Positions 28,748 to 38,073 are shown, counted from the stretch's first letter. The stretch is 52,044 bases of DNA from an uncultured Clostridia bacterium (GCA_944384265.1 CALWSR010000022.1:1-52044), one strand, 5' to 3'. Notes: generated from the letters alone by a model not told the origin. Made by a program: numbers and translations.

Positions 28748-29258
28748 ATGTGTGATGGCTTTGATTCTACCAGCTTTTAGAAGAACAGTGCATACGCACC
28801 AAAGGAGTATGTAAGCAAGCTGCCTTTTGGGAAATGGATTGTTAGTGTGGAACAGGAATTGGTCTGCAAACTGCCAAATTTTTATGTTTGGTTAATGAAG
28901 CAGCATAATGGAGCTGTTCCAATCAATGCTTGTATAAACCTACTGTCTGGGCAATGCAGCTGTCACAGGCATTTTGGACACGGAAAGAGAAAAAGCTTGT
29001 TCTTTATGTAAAGAATTGGAAGGTCAATTTATGATTGACAAATGAGAGTACACTGCTATTAGAGTGGCGATTTGTGAGTGTCTCAGTGCTGGGTATTATA
29101 TGATTTTTTTTAAAGAGAGCATGGGGTTTGGAAAGAGAATCTAAAGTAAAAGCTATGACTGATATACTATACCTTTAGCAAATGGTTTTGAGGAATGGAT
29201 GAGCGGGATTTTGAGCCAAAAGGAGGCCATTCCTGTTTATGGTAAAATGAAAAATTGA
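28748..29258 (+). pseudogene. Decayed SUKH (SMI1/KNR4) immunity-type gene
   Basis: From ATG 28748 the frame reads MCDGFDSTSF then TAG where a Trp codon is expected, then APKEYVSKLPFGKW and LPNFYVWLMKQHNGAVPI, the conserved SUKH core. After a frameshift near 28950 it continues as ACSLCKELEGQFMID, IRVAICECLSAGYYMIFF and ANGFEEWMSGI. The order and content match full-length SUKH proteins of about 160 residues. SUKH proteins commonly neutralise polymorphic or contact-dependent toxins. No toxin gene is visible here, so it is an orphan relic. Confidence 0.7.
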
Positions 29259-29277
29259 AATTTACTGGGGGGAAAAT

Positions 29278-29445
29278 ATGCAAAAATTTTTAATACGATT
29301 AGGGTATTTTATTCTATTTTTTTTAGTGCTTCTTAATCTGAATTACATAGATTTCCATATATCCAATGGGATGATTATTATTTTGGGTATGATTAGTGCT
29401 GCATTTATGAGTTTGGGAATTTTTTTGAAAGATAGAGGAAAGTAA
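29278..29445 (+). CDS. Small two-helix membrane protein
   Basis: 55 residues, with ribosome site GGGGGGA seven bases before the ATG and a clean TAA stop. Two hydrophobic segments (residues about 5-22, YFILFFLVLLN, and 31-50, GMIIILGMISAAFMS) end in the basic tail KDRGK. No family recognised. It sits between the SUKH relic and the FMN-binding gene. The ribosome site and hydrophobic pattern make it more likely real than chance. Confidence 0.5.
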   Translation: MQKFLIRLGYFILFFLVLLNLNYIDFHISNGMIIILGMISAAFMSLGIFLKDRGK

Positions 29446-29634
29446 ATTGTCCGTGTGTTTGAGCAGATATGCAGTATATCACAGAGAAAGACGTGATTTT
29501 ATTTCAATTCAGATACATGATAGGAAGGTTTTTTCGGTCTGTTATTGACTTTCCAAATGGACCATGATAAAATGCAAGGCTAATTATAGATTATGGTTAT
29601 CTATAATAGTTTTTATTGAAAACGGAGGTTATCT

Positions 29635-30006
29635 ATGTTTAATGAAATTGTTTTAGAGGTTTTGAAGCATGAAGGAGTTGTTTCTGTAACGTCATGGACA
29701 GAAAAGGGGGCGCATGTGGCAAATACATGGAACAGCTATTTGCGAATCACAGAGGACAACCGACTTCTCATACCGGCTGCATGGTTCAATGTCACAAGGA
29801 AAAATGTGGAGGCTCAAAATCGTGTGATAGTTACCTTTGGCAGCAAGGAGGTGCAGGGAAAGGTGGCAATGGGAACAGGATTTGTTGTTGAAGGTACTGC
29901 CCAATTTCTCGCAGAGGGACCTGATTTTGATGATATGAAGGAGCAGTTTCCTTTCTTAAAATATGTGATGGAAATTACACCAGAAAGGGTGAAGCAAACC
30001 ATTTGA
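29635..30006 (+). CDS. FMN-binding split-barrel protein (pyridoxamine-phosphate-oxidase-like)
   Basis: 123 residues, ribosome site ACGGAGG. The sequence follows the small FMN-binding protein of Desulfovibrio over its whole length: EVLKHEGVVSVTSW, HVANTWNSYL, RVIVTFGSKEVQGK, MGTGFVVEGTAQFL and EITPERVKQTI. Such proteins bind FMN in a dimeric split beta-barrel and probably take part in electron transfer or flavin handling; the substrate is unknown. It looks monocistronic. Identification rests on recalled family sequence. Confidence 0.85.
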   Translation: MFNEIVLEVLKHEGVVSVTSWTEKGAHVANTWNSYLRITEDNRLLIPAAWFNVTRKNVEAQNRVIVTFGSKEVQGKVAMGTGFVVEGTAQFLAEGPDFDDMKEQFPFLKYVMEITPERVKQTI

Positions 30007-30103
30007 AAATGAAGCAATGCATAAAACAGTGAGCCAGCTGTTGCATTTTTACACTGTTTCATGGTAAGCTGCAAAATATACTGCTACGGCAAAAGAAAGT
30101 GTC

Positions 30104-30137
30104 ATTAGGCCCCATAGGTATATCTATGGGGCCTAAT
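30104..30137 (+). other. Perfect 13-bp hairpin without T tract
   Basis: ATTAGGCCCCATA pairs exactly with TATGGGGCCTAAT with an 8-nt loop, 98 bp after the FMN-binding gene. The lack of a following T run is unusual for an intrinsic terminator. Confidence 0.85.
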
Positions 30138-30746
30138 ATTATGGAAACAGAAAATATTGACAAAACATTGTTTGTCATTTTATTAGCTGGATAATTTCTA
30201 AATGATAATGGAAAATGCCATTAAATCCATGGAGATGCTATATGCCTATCAGTGAAACTAAAATGTTTTATAAAGCAGCATGGGATGAAATGTTTGAGTG
30301 AAAAGATATGACAAAAGCAAAGGTTTTTGTCCATACAAAAAACAGGAGCTATATCTAAGTAAATATATATTTGAATAAAACTGAAATGAACAATTTTCAT
30401 TGCTTGAGGAGATAGCAAAGCCAGCCAAAGCACGCAGCGGCAGTAAAAACCGATACATATGCCGCTGTTGACAGGGCTTAACCATATAAAATCAGAAAAA
30501 GAGGGAACAAATCCGGTTATAAGCTTTAGCATTGCTGTTGGCCGCTTTTGGCAGGGAGGGTTCAATCACTCTCCACTGGAAAAAGTTGGATTACAGCTGT
30601 TTGTCCGTTTTTGGCAGTGGGGGAGCAACAGCTTTTGCTTTGCAAAAGCGTACTAGCTTGGGGGAAGCCTTTTCCCTTGAGTTCAATCACTTTTGCTTTT
30701 GCATCACACTGGCAGCAGCCAAAAAGGCTTTTATCTATTTCAAAAA
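30138..30746. other. Spacer with short internal duplications
   Basis: No gene. Around 30530-30720 short words recur (TTTTGGCAG, GTTCAATCAC, CTTTTGC), similar in style to other noncoding spacers of the window. Confidence 0.5.
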
Positions 30747-30799
30747 AAAAGACCTTGGGCCACTGTCCCAAAGCAAGGGACAATACCACAAGGTCTTTT
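30747..30799 (-). terminator. argG terminator
   Basis: AAAAGACCTTG pairs with CAAGGTCTTTT, with a nested TGTCCC/GGGACA stem inside, and a T run on the minus strand. Confidence 0.88.
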
Positions 30800-30811
30800 G
30801 TAGGATAAAAA

Positions 30812-32029
30812 TTATTTGTTTTTGTTTGCTTCCAGCATCATAGCACGTACTTTTAAAGGCAGACCGAACAGATTGATAAATCCGTCTGCATCTTTATGGT
30901 TATAAAGCTCGCCTGTTGTGAAGCTTGCCATAGATTCATTGTAAAGAGAATAAGGAGATGTGGAGCCGGCAGGAATGATATTTCCCTTATAAAGCTTCAG
31001 CTTTACCTGACCGGTTACGGTTTCATTTACGCTGTCAAAATAAGCACACAATGCTTCACGCAAAGGTGTAAACCACTCTCCGCTGTAAACCAATTCTGCC
31101 AGCTTGTTGCTTGCAATTTCGTTAAATGCCTGTGTTTTTTTATCTGTGCAGAGATATTCCAGCTCTCTGTGGGCATAATAGAGTATGGTGCCGCCGGGGG
31201 TTTCATAAACGCCTCGGGATTTCATGCCAACGACACGGTTTTCACAAATATCTGAAATGCCTATGCCGTTTCTGCCGCCGATTTCGTTTAATGTGGTCAA
31301 AAGCTGTACTGGTGACAATTTTTGACCGTTTACAGCAACACAAATGCCCTTTTCAAAATCCAGTGTCACATATTCTGCTTTGTCTGGTGCCTCTTCGGGA
31401 GAAACGCCCAGCTGTAAAATATGCTTATAGTTTGGCTCGTTGGCAGGGTCCTCCAGCTCCAGCCCCTCATGGCTTAAATGCCATATGTTTCTGTCACGGC
31501 TGTAGCTATCATCCTTTTTCACAGGCACTTCAATGCCTCTTTCCTCCAAATAAGCCACCTCTGCCTCGCGGCTGTCCATTTTCCAGCTGTCCAAACGCCA
31601 GGGAGCAATGATTTTTAAATCAGGGGCCAATGCCTTTATGGTCAGTTCAAAACGCACTTGGTCATTGCCCTTTCCTGTTGCACCGTGGCAGATTGCTGTT
31701 GCACCCTCTTTTCTTGCAATTTCCACAAGTCTTTTGGCAATGATGGGGCGAGCCATGGATGTACCCAAAAGATATTTGCCCTCATAAACGGCATTTGCTT
31801 TGACACAGGGATAAATGGCCTCTGTGATAAATTCCTCTGTCAAATCCTCAATATAAAGCTTGCTGGCGCCTGTTTTTAATGCCCTTTCCTCCAGGCCCTC
31901 TGTTTCCTTTCCCTGTCCCACATCACCGCATACGGCTATGACCTCTGCGTCATAATTTTCTTTTAACCAAGGGATGATAACAGAGGTATCCAGTCCGCCG
32001 GAATATGCCAATACAATTTTTTGTTTCAT
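30812..32029 (-). CDS. argG: Argininosuccinate synthase
   Basis: 405 residues from ATG at 32029, preceded by GGAGGAG; 26 further open codons upstream (to 32107) lack a ribosome site and conservation. It joins citrulline and aspartate using ATP. Seen: [10 protein letters not shown] (P-loop of the N-type ATP pyrophosphatase), [27 protein letters not shown], and [15 protein letters not shown]. The length is normal. With argH it completes arginine synthesis from citrulline. The AT-rich upstream region may hold an arginine repressor site, but no clear ARG box could be confirmed. Confidence 0.97.
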   Translation of the reverse strand: MKQKIVLAYSGGLDTSVIIPWLKENYDAEVIAVCGDVGQGKETEGLEERALKTGASKLYIEDLTEEFITEAIYPCVKANAVYEGKYLLGTSMARPIIAKRLVEIARKEGATAICHGATGKGNDQVRFELTIKALAPDLKIIAPWRLDSWKMDSREAEVAYLEERGIEVPVKKDDSYSRDRNIWHLSHEGLELEDPANEPNYKHILQLGVSPEEAPDKAEYVTLDFEKGICVAVNGQKLSPVQLLTTLNEIGGRNGIGISDICENRVVGMKSRGVYETPGGTILYYAHRELEYLCTDKKTQAFNEIASNKLAELVYSGEWFTPLREALCAYFDSVNETVTGQVKLKLYKGNIIPAGSTSPYSLYNESMASFTTGELYNHKDADGFINLFGLPLKVRAMMLEANKNK

Positions 32030-32388
32030 GGTAGTATACTCCTCCTCTTCCATATTATAAATTATGATGTAATGCTTACCAATAGGATTTTCTTCGTTAT
32101 TATACACAAATGTTTTAAAATAATCAATGGGTTTTCTATATTTATGCGTATATTATTCGTATTTTGTGTATATTTATAAAAAGAATTCAAAAATACAATG
32201 GCTTTTTGGGCAGTTATTTCAAAAAAGGAATATAAAATGGGATACATAACAATGCATAAATAAAATACAGTGCGTATAAAATCCAATGCTGCAGACACAG
32301 AAGAAAAACTTTTCTATTTTGTTGTTTTGTGCTAATATAATGTAGAAATGAAATGATATTGCAAAATCATAAAAAGGAGGTTCTCCCT
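32030..32388. other. Divergent argG/FAH-gene regulatory region
   Basis: No gene. TATAAT at 32336-32341 is a likely -10 for the FAH gene, with a weak -35. TATGCGTATATTATTCG and GTGTATATTTATA (about 32150-32180) are loosely repeated AT-rich words that could bind an arginine repressor, low certainty. Confidence 0.4.
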
Positions 32389-33252
32389 ATGAAGCTTTTT
32401 ACATATGTATATGAAGGAAAACAACAGATAGGTGTTTTGTCTGCCGATGAAAAAACAATGATACCCATAGAAGAAAAGGATATGCAGACATTGATTGAAA
32501 GCTGGTCAGATAAAAAGCAAAAACAGATTGCGGCACTTTCTCAAACAGGGACAGGCATTGCTTTTGAAAAGGTACAGCTAAAAGCACCCATTCCCTCTCC
32601 AAAACAGGATGTGATTTGTTTAGGCATCAATTATATGGCCCATGCAGAGGAATCTGCCCGCTACAAAGAGGAGGCCTTTGGAGGAGAGCGTCCCAAGGCC
32701 ATCTATTTTTCAAAAAGGGTCAACGAGGCTGTGGCAGACAAAGAACCCATACAGGGACATTTTGATATGGTAGACAGCTTGGATTATGAAGTGGAGCTGG
32801 CTGTTGTTATTGGAAAAAATGCCAAAAATGTGAAAAAAGAAGATGCCTTTGACTATGTATTTGGATATACTATATTAAACGATATCAGTGCAAGGAATTT
32901 GCAGACCTCTCACAAGCAGTGGTATTTTGGAAAAAGCCTGGACGGCTTTACACCCATTGGCCCTTGCATTGTGACAAAAGAAGCCTTTTCAAACCCTCCT
33001 GCACTGCATATCAAGTCCTATGTCAATGGAGAGCTAAGACAAAACAGCACCACAGATTTGCTCATATTTGACATTGCCCATGTCATCAGCGAGCTTTCTC
33101 AAGGCATGACATTGCAAAGCGGCACCATCATTGCCATGGGAACACCGGCAGGGGTGGGCATGGGATTTGTGCCTCCAAACTTTTTAAAGGCCGGCGATGA
33201 AGTGATATGTGAAATTGAAGGCATTGGCACATTGACAAATAGAGTGCAATAA
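32389..33252 (+). CDS. Fumarylacetoacetate hydrolase (FAH) family protein
   Basis: 287 residues from ATG 32389, ribosome site AAAAAGGAGG; twelve upstream in-frame codons are not needed. FAH fold signatures: DVICLGINYMAHAEES, SLDYEVELAVVIGK (metal-binding Glu residues), GYTILNDISARN, KSLDGFTPIGPCIV, and GTIIAMGTPAGVGMGFVP. Members hydrolyse or decarboxylate acylpyruvates, oxaloacetate or related compounds; the substrate here cannot be stated. It is the first gene of a probable operon with the wecB fusion (11 bp gap), lepB and the DUF1858 gene. Confidence 0.92.
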   Translation: MKLFTYVYEGKQQIGVLSADEKTMIPIEEKDMQTLIESWSDKKQKQIAALSQTGTGIAFEKVQLKAPIPSPKQDVICLGINYMAHAEESARYKEEAFGGERPKAIYFSKRVNEAVADKEPIQGHFDMVDSLDYEVELAVVIGKNAKNVKKEDAFDYVFGYTILNDISARNLQTSHKQWYFGKSLDGFTPIGPCIVTKEAFSNPPALHIKSYVNGELRQNSTTDLLIFDIAHVISELSQGMTLQSGTIIAMGTPAGVGMGFVPPNFLKAGDEVICEIEGIGTLTNRVQ

Positions 33253-33263
33253 GGAGAAGATAT

Positions 33264-35015
33264 ATGAATAAAATAAAGGTTATGAGTGTTTTTGGAACCC
33301 GTCCGGAGGCCATTAAAATGGCTCCGCTGATAAAAGTGCTGGAAAAAACAGAACAAATCGAAAGCATTATCTGTGTTACGGCACAGCACAGACAAATGCT
33401 GGACCAAGTGCTTTCCATATTTGATTTGCACCCCCAATATGATTTAGACATTATGGAACCAAGACAAACACTGGCAACCATTACCACAAAGGCATTAAAC
33501 GGCTTGAGCCAGGTGATGGCCGAGGCAAAGCCGGATTTGGTGCTGGTGCATGGGGATACCACAACCACATTTGCAGGGGCATTGGCTGCTTATTACAATC
33601 AGATAAAGGTGGGCCATGTGGAGGCAGGACTGAGAACTTATGACAAATATCAGCCCTTTCCTGAGGAAATCAACCGCTGTCTGACCAGCCGGCTGACAGA
33701 TTTGCATTTTGCTCCCACAGCATTGGCAAAAAAGCAGCTTTTGCAGGAGAATATAAAAGAAGCGGCTATTTTTGTAACAGGCAACACAGTCATTGATGCT
33801 TTGCAGACTACCATAGAGCCACAATATCATTTTACTGTAAAAGCACTGAATCATATTGATTTTGAAAACAAAAGGGTCATTGCCATGACAGCCCACAGAA
33901 GAGAAAATTTGGGAGAGCCATTGAAAAATATTTGCAGAGCTGTCAAAAGAATGGTAAGGGACAATGAGGATGTGGAGGTGGTATATGCCGTTCACAAAAA
34001 TCCTGCTGTGACAGAAACGGTTTATGACATACTGGCAGGAGAAGAAAGAATCCATCTTTTAGAGCCTCTGGATTTGAAGGATATGCACAATTTGATGTGC
34101 CGCAGCTATTTTGTGATGACAGACAGCGGCGGATTGCAGGAGGAGGTCCCTTCCATGGGAAAGCCTGTGCTGGTGCTTAGAAATGTGACAGAACGCCCTG
34201 AGGGCATTGAGGCTGGCACACTGAAGCTTGCCGGCACACAGGAGCAGGATATATATGACATGGCCTCTGCACTGCTGCATGACAAAGAGCTGTATGAAGC
34301 CATGGCAAAGGCAAAAAATCCCTTTGGAGACGGCAATGCCTCTCAAAGAATTGTAAAAAGCATATTATATCATTTTGGCAGTGTCACAAAAAGACCGGAG
34401 GACTATATTATATTAAAAAACAATGAATCGGGAGGAAATCATATGAAAGAAGAAAGATTATCCATACTCCATATGCTAGAAAAAGGTATTATCACAGCAG
34501 AGGAGGCAGAAAGACTGCTTTTGGCATTAAACGGCACACAAAAAGCACAGCAAAGAGAAGGCGTCAACGATGTGGTAAACAATGCTTTAAACAAAGCGGG
34601 CGGCGCATTGAACACCTTTGCCAAAACAGTAGGCAAGCAGGCAGAAAAATGGGAGCCAAAGGTAAAGGATATGGCAGAAAAGGTGACAGAAAAGGCATCT
34701 GCACTAGCAGATGATGCCAAAACCTATGCCGAAAAGCTGCGTGAAAAAAAGGCGCAAAAAAAACAAGAGGATTTGGATGACTGTTTTGAAGAAGAAACGG
34801 CTGTAAAGGAGGAACAAACACCACCCAATCCACAGCAAGAGGAGCCTAGCTATTATCTGAAAAATTTAGGACAATATATGGATGATATGCAGGCACAAAT
34901 GCAGCAGATTGACGAGGCAGAGGCATTTTTGAAGGACGCATTTGCCCAGGAGGACTGGCAGGAGGAGCAGGAAGAAACAGAAGAAAAAAAGGAAGAAGAA
35001 AAGACGGAAGAATAA
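33264..35015 (+). CDS. wecB: UDP-GlcNAc 2-epimerase fused in frame to a SHOCT-like/amphipathic-helix protein
   Basis: 583 residues, ribosome site AAGGAGA. Residues 1-388 form a complete non-hydrolysing UDP-N-acetylglucosamine 2-epimerase (SVFGTRPEAIKMAPL, HGDTTTTFAGALAAYY, HVEAGLRTYDKYQPFPEE, MTAHRRENLG, TDSGGLQEE, TERPEG), which supplies ManNAc for wall polymers. Without any stop, a linker SGGNH leads to Met394 and KEERLSILHMLEKGIITAEE, a SHOCT-like helix-turn-helix motif, then Ala/Lys-rich helices (about 425-490) and a Glu-rich tail. The linker codons are themselves a ribosome site, GGGAGG, seven bases before ATG 34443. So a separate 190-residue protein is probably also made. Confidence 0.9.
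   Translation: MNKIKVMSVFGTRPEAIKMAPLIKVLEKTEQIESIICVTAQHRQMLDQVLSIFDLHPQYDLDIMEPRQTLATITTKALNGLSQVMAEAKPDLVLVHGDTTTTFAGALAAYYNQIKVGHVEAGLRTYDKYQPFPEEINRCLTSRLTDLHFAPTALAKKQLLQENIKEAAIFVTGNTVIDALQTTIEPQYHFTVKALNHIDFENKRVIAMTAHRRENLGEPLKNICRAVKRMVRDNEDVEVVYAVHKNPAVTETVYDILAGEERIHLLEPLDLKDMHNLMCRSYFVMTDSGGLQEEVPSMGKPVLVLRNVTERPEGIEAGTLKLAGTQEQDIYDMASALLHDKELYEAMAKAKNPFGDGNASQRIVKSILYHFGSVTKRPEDYIILKNNESGGNHMKEERLSILHMLEKGIITAEEAERLLLALNGTQKAQQREGVNDVVNNALNKAGGALNTFAKTVGKQAEKWEPKVKDMAEKVTEKASALADDAKTYAEKLREKKAQKKQEDLDDCFEEETAVKEEQTPPNPQQEEPSYYLKNLGQYMDDMQAQMQQIDEAEAFLKDAFAQEDWQEEQEETEEKKEEEKTEE
34430..34445 (+). promoter_or_regulatory. Internal ribosome site and start inside the fused ORF
   Basis: GGGAGG (34430-34435) and ATG (34443-34445) with ideal spacing, in the same frame as the upstream wecB part and encoding S-G-G-N-H-M. 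It decides whether the downstream domain is made alone or as a fusion. Confidence 0.75.
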
Positions 35016-35042
35016 TATCCTCTTTTTTGCAAAGGAGTCAAC

Positions 35043-35582
35043 ATGAAACTAGATAAGACAGAAGTAAGAAAGGAATTTATAAGCTGGGTCAAAACAATTG
35101 TGCTGGCATTGCTTTTGGCGGCAGGCATCAACACATTTGTCATTGTCAATGCAGAGGTTCCCTCCGGCTCTATGGAAAACACCATTATGACAGATGACCG
35201 CATTGTGGCGTTTCGACTTTCCTATTTGTTTGCAGAGCCGAAAAGGGGAGATGTGGTAGTGTTTCATTTTCCCGATGACCCTACGGGCAAAACACTTTAT
35301 GTCAAAAGAATCATTGGTTTGCCCGGAGAAACATTGGAAATCAGAAATGGCAGGGTATATATTGATGAGAGCAGACAGTATTTGCCCGAGCCTTATTTAA
35401 AAGAAAAGGCCATAGGAGATTTTGGCCCCTATGAAATACCGGAGGGCTGTTATTTTATGATGGGGGATAACAGAAACGGCTCGGAGGATGCCAGGTATTG
35501 GCAGAATACCTATGTAGAAAAGGGAGAAATATTGGGAAAGGTGATTTTCCGTTATTATAAGGGCTTTAAAATCATAGAATAA
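35043..35582 (+). CDS. lepB: Signal peptidase I
   Basis: 179 residues, ribosome site AAAGGAG, starting 27 bp after the fused ORF. One membrane anchor at about residues 14-36 (VLALLLAAGINTFVIVNA). Catalytic Ser in VPSGSMENTI and catalytic Lys in LYVKRIIGLPGE, then GDNRNGSEDARYW (box E). The length is that of Gram-positive SipS-type peptidases. It cleaves signal peptides of exported proteins outside the membrane. Its place beside a wall-precursor epimerase fits an envelope role. Confidence 0.95.
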   Translation: MKLDKTEVRKEFISWVKTIVLALLLAAGINTFVIVNAEVPSGSMENTIMTDDRIVAFRLSYLFAEPKRGDVVVFHFPDDPTGKTLYVKRIIGLPGETLEIRNGRVYIDESRQYLPEPYLKEKAIGDFGPYEIPEGCYFMMGDNRNGSEDARYWQNTYVEKGEILGKVIFRYYKGFKIIE

Positions 35583-35667
35583 TCAAAAATACTTTCTTTT
35601 TGCAAAGGAATGTACTATAATAGAAAAAAGACAATGGTCTTTTTATAAAATATAAGGAGGAATCAAC

Positions 35668-35871
35668 ATGGCAGAAGTAACAAAAAGTACCTTGATAGGA
35701 GAAGCACTGATGATTGACAAAGGTGTTGCGGCAATATTGATGCAAAATGGTATGCATTGCGTGGGCTGCCCTTCTTCTGCGGGAGAATCCTTGGAGGAAG
35801 CCAGCATGGTACATGGTATGGACGTAAATCAGCTGATTACAGATATCAATGCATATCTAAAAAATAAATAA
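35668..35871 (+). CDS. DUF1858 protein with CxxC redox pair
   Basis: 67 residues, ribosome site AAGGAGG. The family is described as a redox-disulfide protein found with hybrid-cluster and related proteins. Conserved features: STLIGEALMIDKGVAAILMQ, then HCVGCPSSAGESLEEA with the CxxC pair, and the helical end VNQLITDINAYL. It probably acts in cytosolic redox or iron-sulfur handling. A terminator follows directly, so it closes the unit. Confidence 0.92.
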   Translation: MAEVTKSTLIGEALMIDKGVAAILMQNGMHCVGCPSSAGESLEEASMVHGMDVNQLITDINAYLKNK

Positions 35872-35882
35872 TGCAGTTTCAT

Positions 35883-35918
35883 AAGGGGGGACATAGCAAA
35901 TGTTATGTCCCCTTTTTT
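35883..35918 (+). terminator. Terminator after DUF1858 gene
   Basis: GGGGACATA pairs with TATGTCCCC, flanked by A and T runs (AAGG.../...CCTTTTTT). Confidence 0.92.
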
Positions 35919-36192
35919 GGGATTTTATATGGTCAGTGCTTTATGAATATAACAGTTGTTTCACATGAAAATAAATAGATACTGTGAGCAAAATGCTGTG
36001 ACAAAAGCAGTATTTTGATAAGCAATAGATATGCATTTATAAGTGTAGGATAGGAAATGCTTTTTGTGAAAGGCTTTCAAACAATAAAAAACAGCAGAGG
36101 GCTTTTTGTGCATATGGATAGTGAAAGAGGCGTTTTGTTTGTATGGATATGGGAAAAGGAATAGGCTTTAGCTGAGAAAAATGGTTTGTGAC

Positions 36193-36650
36193 TTTTTATT
36201 TTCCATAAAATCAATCGAAGGGATATTGCATTGTAAATTGCAAAATAGAACAGATGGATGGTATTTTTTAAAGCAATTTGATGCATACAAATTTTCCATG
36301 GCTGAGTCTGCTGCACATTAAAAAAACTTTGGCAGGCCATGGTAAAGGGAAAATGCAAAGGGATTGGTATATCCCTTTTTATTTCATATAAGAGCAACAG
36401 AATCAATCAAAGGGATGTGTTGCATTAATATAAAAAATGGTATGATATGAATTTTAAAAATAGAACAATGAGATTGACATTGCTTTATGAAAAGAAAGTA
36501 ACCAAAGCACTTGGAGCTGCTGCCAACATCCTTGCTTTGGGCTTACAAAAATGTAAGGAGTCGGTTTTAGCCGTAAAGTCAATGCTTCATAGCTTTCTAT
36601 TTCATATGAAAGCAACAGAATCAATCAAACAGAAGGGAGTATGTGCTATG
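36193..36650 (+). repeat. Three copies of an AATCAATC-containing repeat
   Basis: Copies at about 36193-36237, 36375-36428 and 36593-36650 share TTTCATAT, GCAACAGAATCAATCAAA and a following AAGGGAT or GAAGGGAG. The second and third are closest. The third directly precedes and includes the ribosome site of the flavoprotein gene. A related CTATTTCATATAAAAGCAA is found before the serine recombinase (about 44552-44572). The spacer 35919-36647 otherwise shows no gene. Confidence 0.65.
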
Positions 36651-38033
36651 GAATTGAAACAAAAATATGACATTGCCATCATAGGGGGAGGCATTGGCGG
36701 CATTATGACAGCCTACCGTCTGACGGAAAAAAATCCCCATTGCAGTGTTGTGATACTGGAAAAAGGCCATGCCATAGAAAAAAGAATATGCCCCATTGTA
36801 GCCAAAAAAACAGAAAAATGCGTCAAGTGTGCTTCCTGTGCCATTATGGAGGGCATGGCAGGCGCAGGGGCTTTTTCTGATGGAAAATATGTGATTTCCA
36901 CAGAATACGGCGGCTGGCTGACAGAATTTTTAGAGCCTGCTGTGGTCATAGATTATATTGAACAGGCAGACAAGCTGCTGGTGGAATTTGGTGCCACCAC
37001 AGAGCGTTTTCAGCCGGACAATGAATTAAAACGCATTTGCTTGCAGCACGATTTGCACATGAGCCAAGCACAACTGAAGCACTTAGGCACAGACAGCAAT
37101 TTTGATACCATGAAAAAAATGATAGAAGCATTGCAAAACCGTTGTACCATTGCCACAGATACATTTGTTTCAGATGTGAACAAAGACACAAAAGAAATGA
37201 ATGTTGTTTTTCAGGGAAAGGAAACCATCATAAAAGCAGATATCATTATATTTGCTGTGGGCAGAGCAGGCAGCCGGTTTTTTTCAAGCTGGTGCAGCAA
37301 AAACGGCATTGCATTAAAAAACAATCAGGTGGACATTGGTGTGAGAGTGGAGCTGCCCGCTATGATTTGGGAGCATTTTTCCAAAAAGATTTATGAGCCT
37401 AAAATTTGGTACAGAAGCAAAGGCTATGGCGATACCACAAGAATGTTTTGTTTCAATGAAAGGGGCAGTGTGGTGACAGAAAATACAGATGGTGTGCTGA
37501 CAGTCAACGGCCATTCTTACAGAGATTTGGAAAGAAAAACAGAAAATTCCAATTTTGCACTGCTTTCTACCATTCGTTTTACAGAGCCTTTTAAAAACCC
37601 CATTGAATATGCAAGATATGTGGCAAGCCTTGCAAATTTAATCAGCGGGGGCAGTGTGCTGGTGCAAAGACTGGGGGATTTGGAAATGGGACGGCGTTCT
37701 GACGAAAAGAGAATTGCCCAATGCACCACACGGCCTACCATGAATGCTGTGGCAGGGGATTTGAGCCTTTGCATCCCCAAAAGACAGCTGGACAACATTG
37801 TGGAAACCCTCCATGCACTGGATGAAATTGCACCGGGAACAGCCAATTTTGACACATTGCTTTATGGCATTGAGTGCAAATATTATTCTGCAAGACCCAA
37901 TACAAATGATTTTGAATTGGAAGGCTGTCCAGATATTTATGCCGTGGGAGATGGGGCAGGGTTTACACGCTCCTTGTCACAGGCGGCGGCAAATGGACTG
38001 TATGTGGCAGATAAGCTCCTTGAAAAAATGTAA
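36648..38033 (+). CDS. FAD-dependent oxidoreductase
   Basis: 461 residues from ATG 36648, preceded by AGAAGGGAG; 67 open codons upstream are repeat-derived and unconserved. Rossmann FAD site YDIAIIGGGIGGIMTAY at residues about 6-22. A CPIVAKKTEKCVKCASC cluster (four Cys) follows near residue 45-62. Later come IIFAVGRAGS, and CPDIYAVGDGAGFTRSLSQA, the second FAD-binding motif. It resembles 'FAD-dependent protein' NAD(P)/FAD oxidoreductases of anaerobes, whose substrate is unknown. The Cys cluster could hold a metal or FeS centre. It is a single gene with its own terminator. Confidence 0.9.
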   Translation: MELKQKYDIAIIGGGIGGIMTAYRLTEKNPHCSVVILEKGHAIEKRICPIVAKKTEKCVKCASCAIMEGMAGAGAFSDGKYVISTEYGGWLTEFLEPAVVIDYIEQADKLLVEFGATTERFQPDNELKRICLQHDLHMSQAQLKHLGTDSNFDTMKKMIEALQNRCTIATDTFVSDVNKDTKEMNVVFQGKETIIKADIIIFAVGRAGSRFFSSWCSKNGIALKNNQVDIGVRVELPAMIWEHFSKKIYEPKIWYRSKGYGDTTRMFCFNERGSVVTENTDGVLTVNGHSYRDLERKTENSNFALLSTIRFTEPFKNPIEYARYVASLANLISGGSVLVQRLGDLEMGRRSDEKRIAQCTTRPTMNAVAGDLSLCIPKRQLDNIVETLHALDEIAPGTANFDTLLYGIECKYYSARPNTNDFELEGCPDIYAVGDGAGFTRSLSQAAANGLYVADKLLEKM

Positions 38034-38041
38034 TTTGTATC

Positions 38042-38073
38042 AAAAAGACCTTGTCAAAAGCAAGGTCTTTTTT
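38042..38073 (+). terminator. Terminator after flavoprotein gene
   Basis: AAAAAGACCTTG pairs with CAAGGTCTTTTTT around a 7-nt loop. A second small hairpin GGCGGAA/TTCCGCC lies at 38178-38197. Confidence 0.93.

Noticed and set aside
32140..32190. Arginine-repressor operator upstream of argG.
   Set aside because: Only loose AT-rich similarity; no clear palindromic ARG box, so not called as a feature.
36447..36647. N-terminal extension of the flavoprotein.
   Set aside because: The extra 67 codons are repeat sequence without a ribosome site; the Rossmann motif begins naturally after the ATG at 36648.
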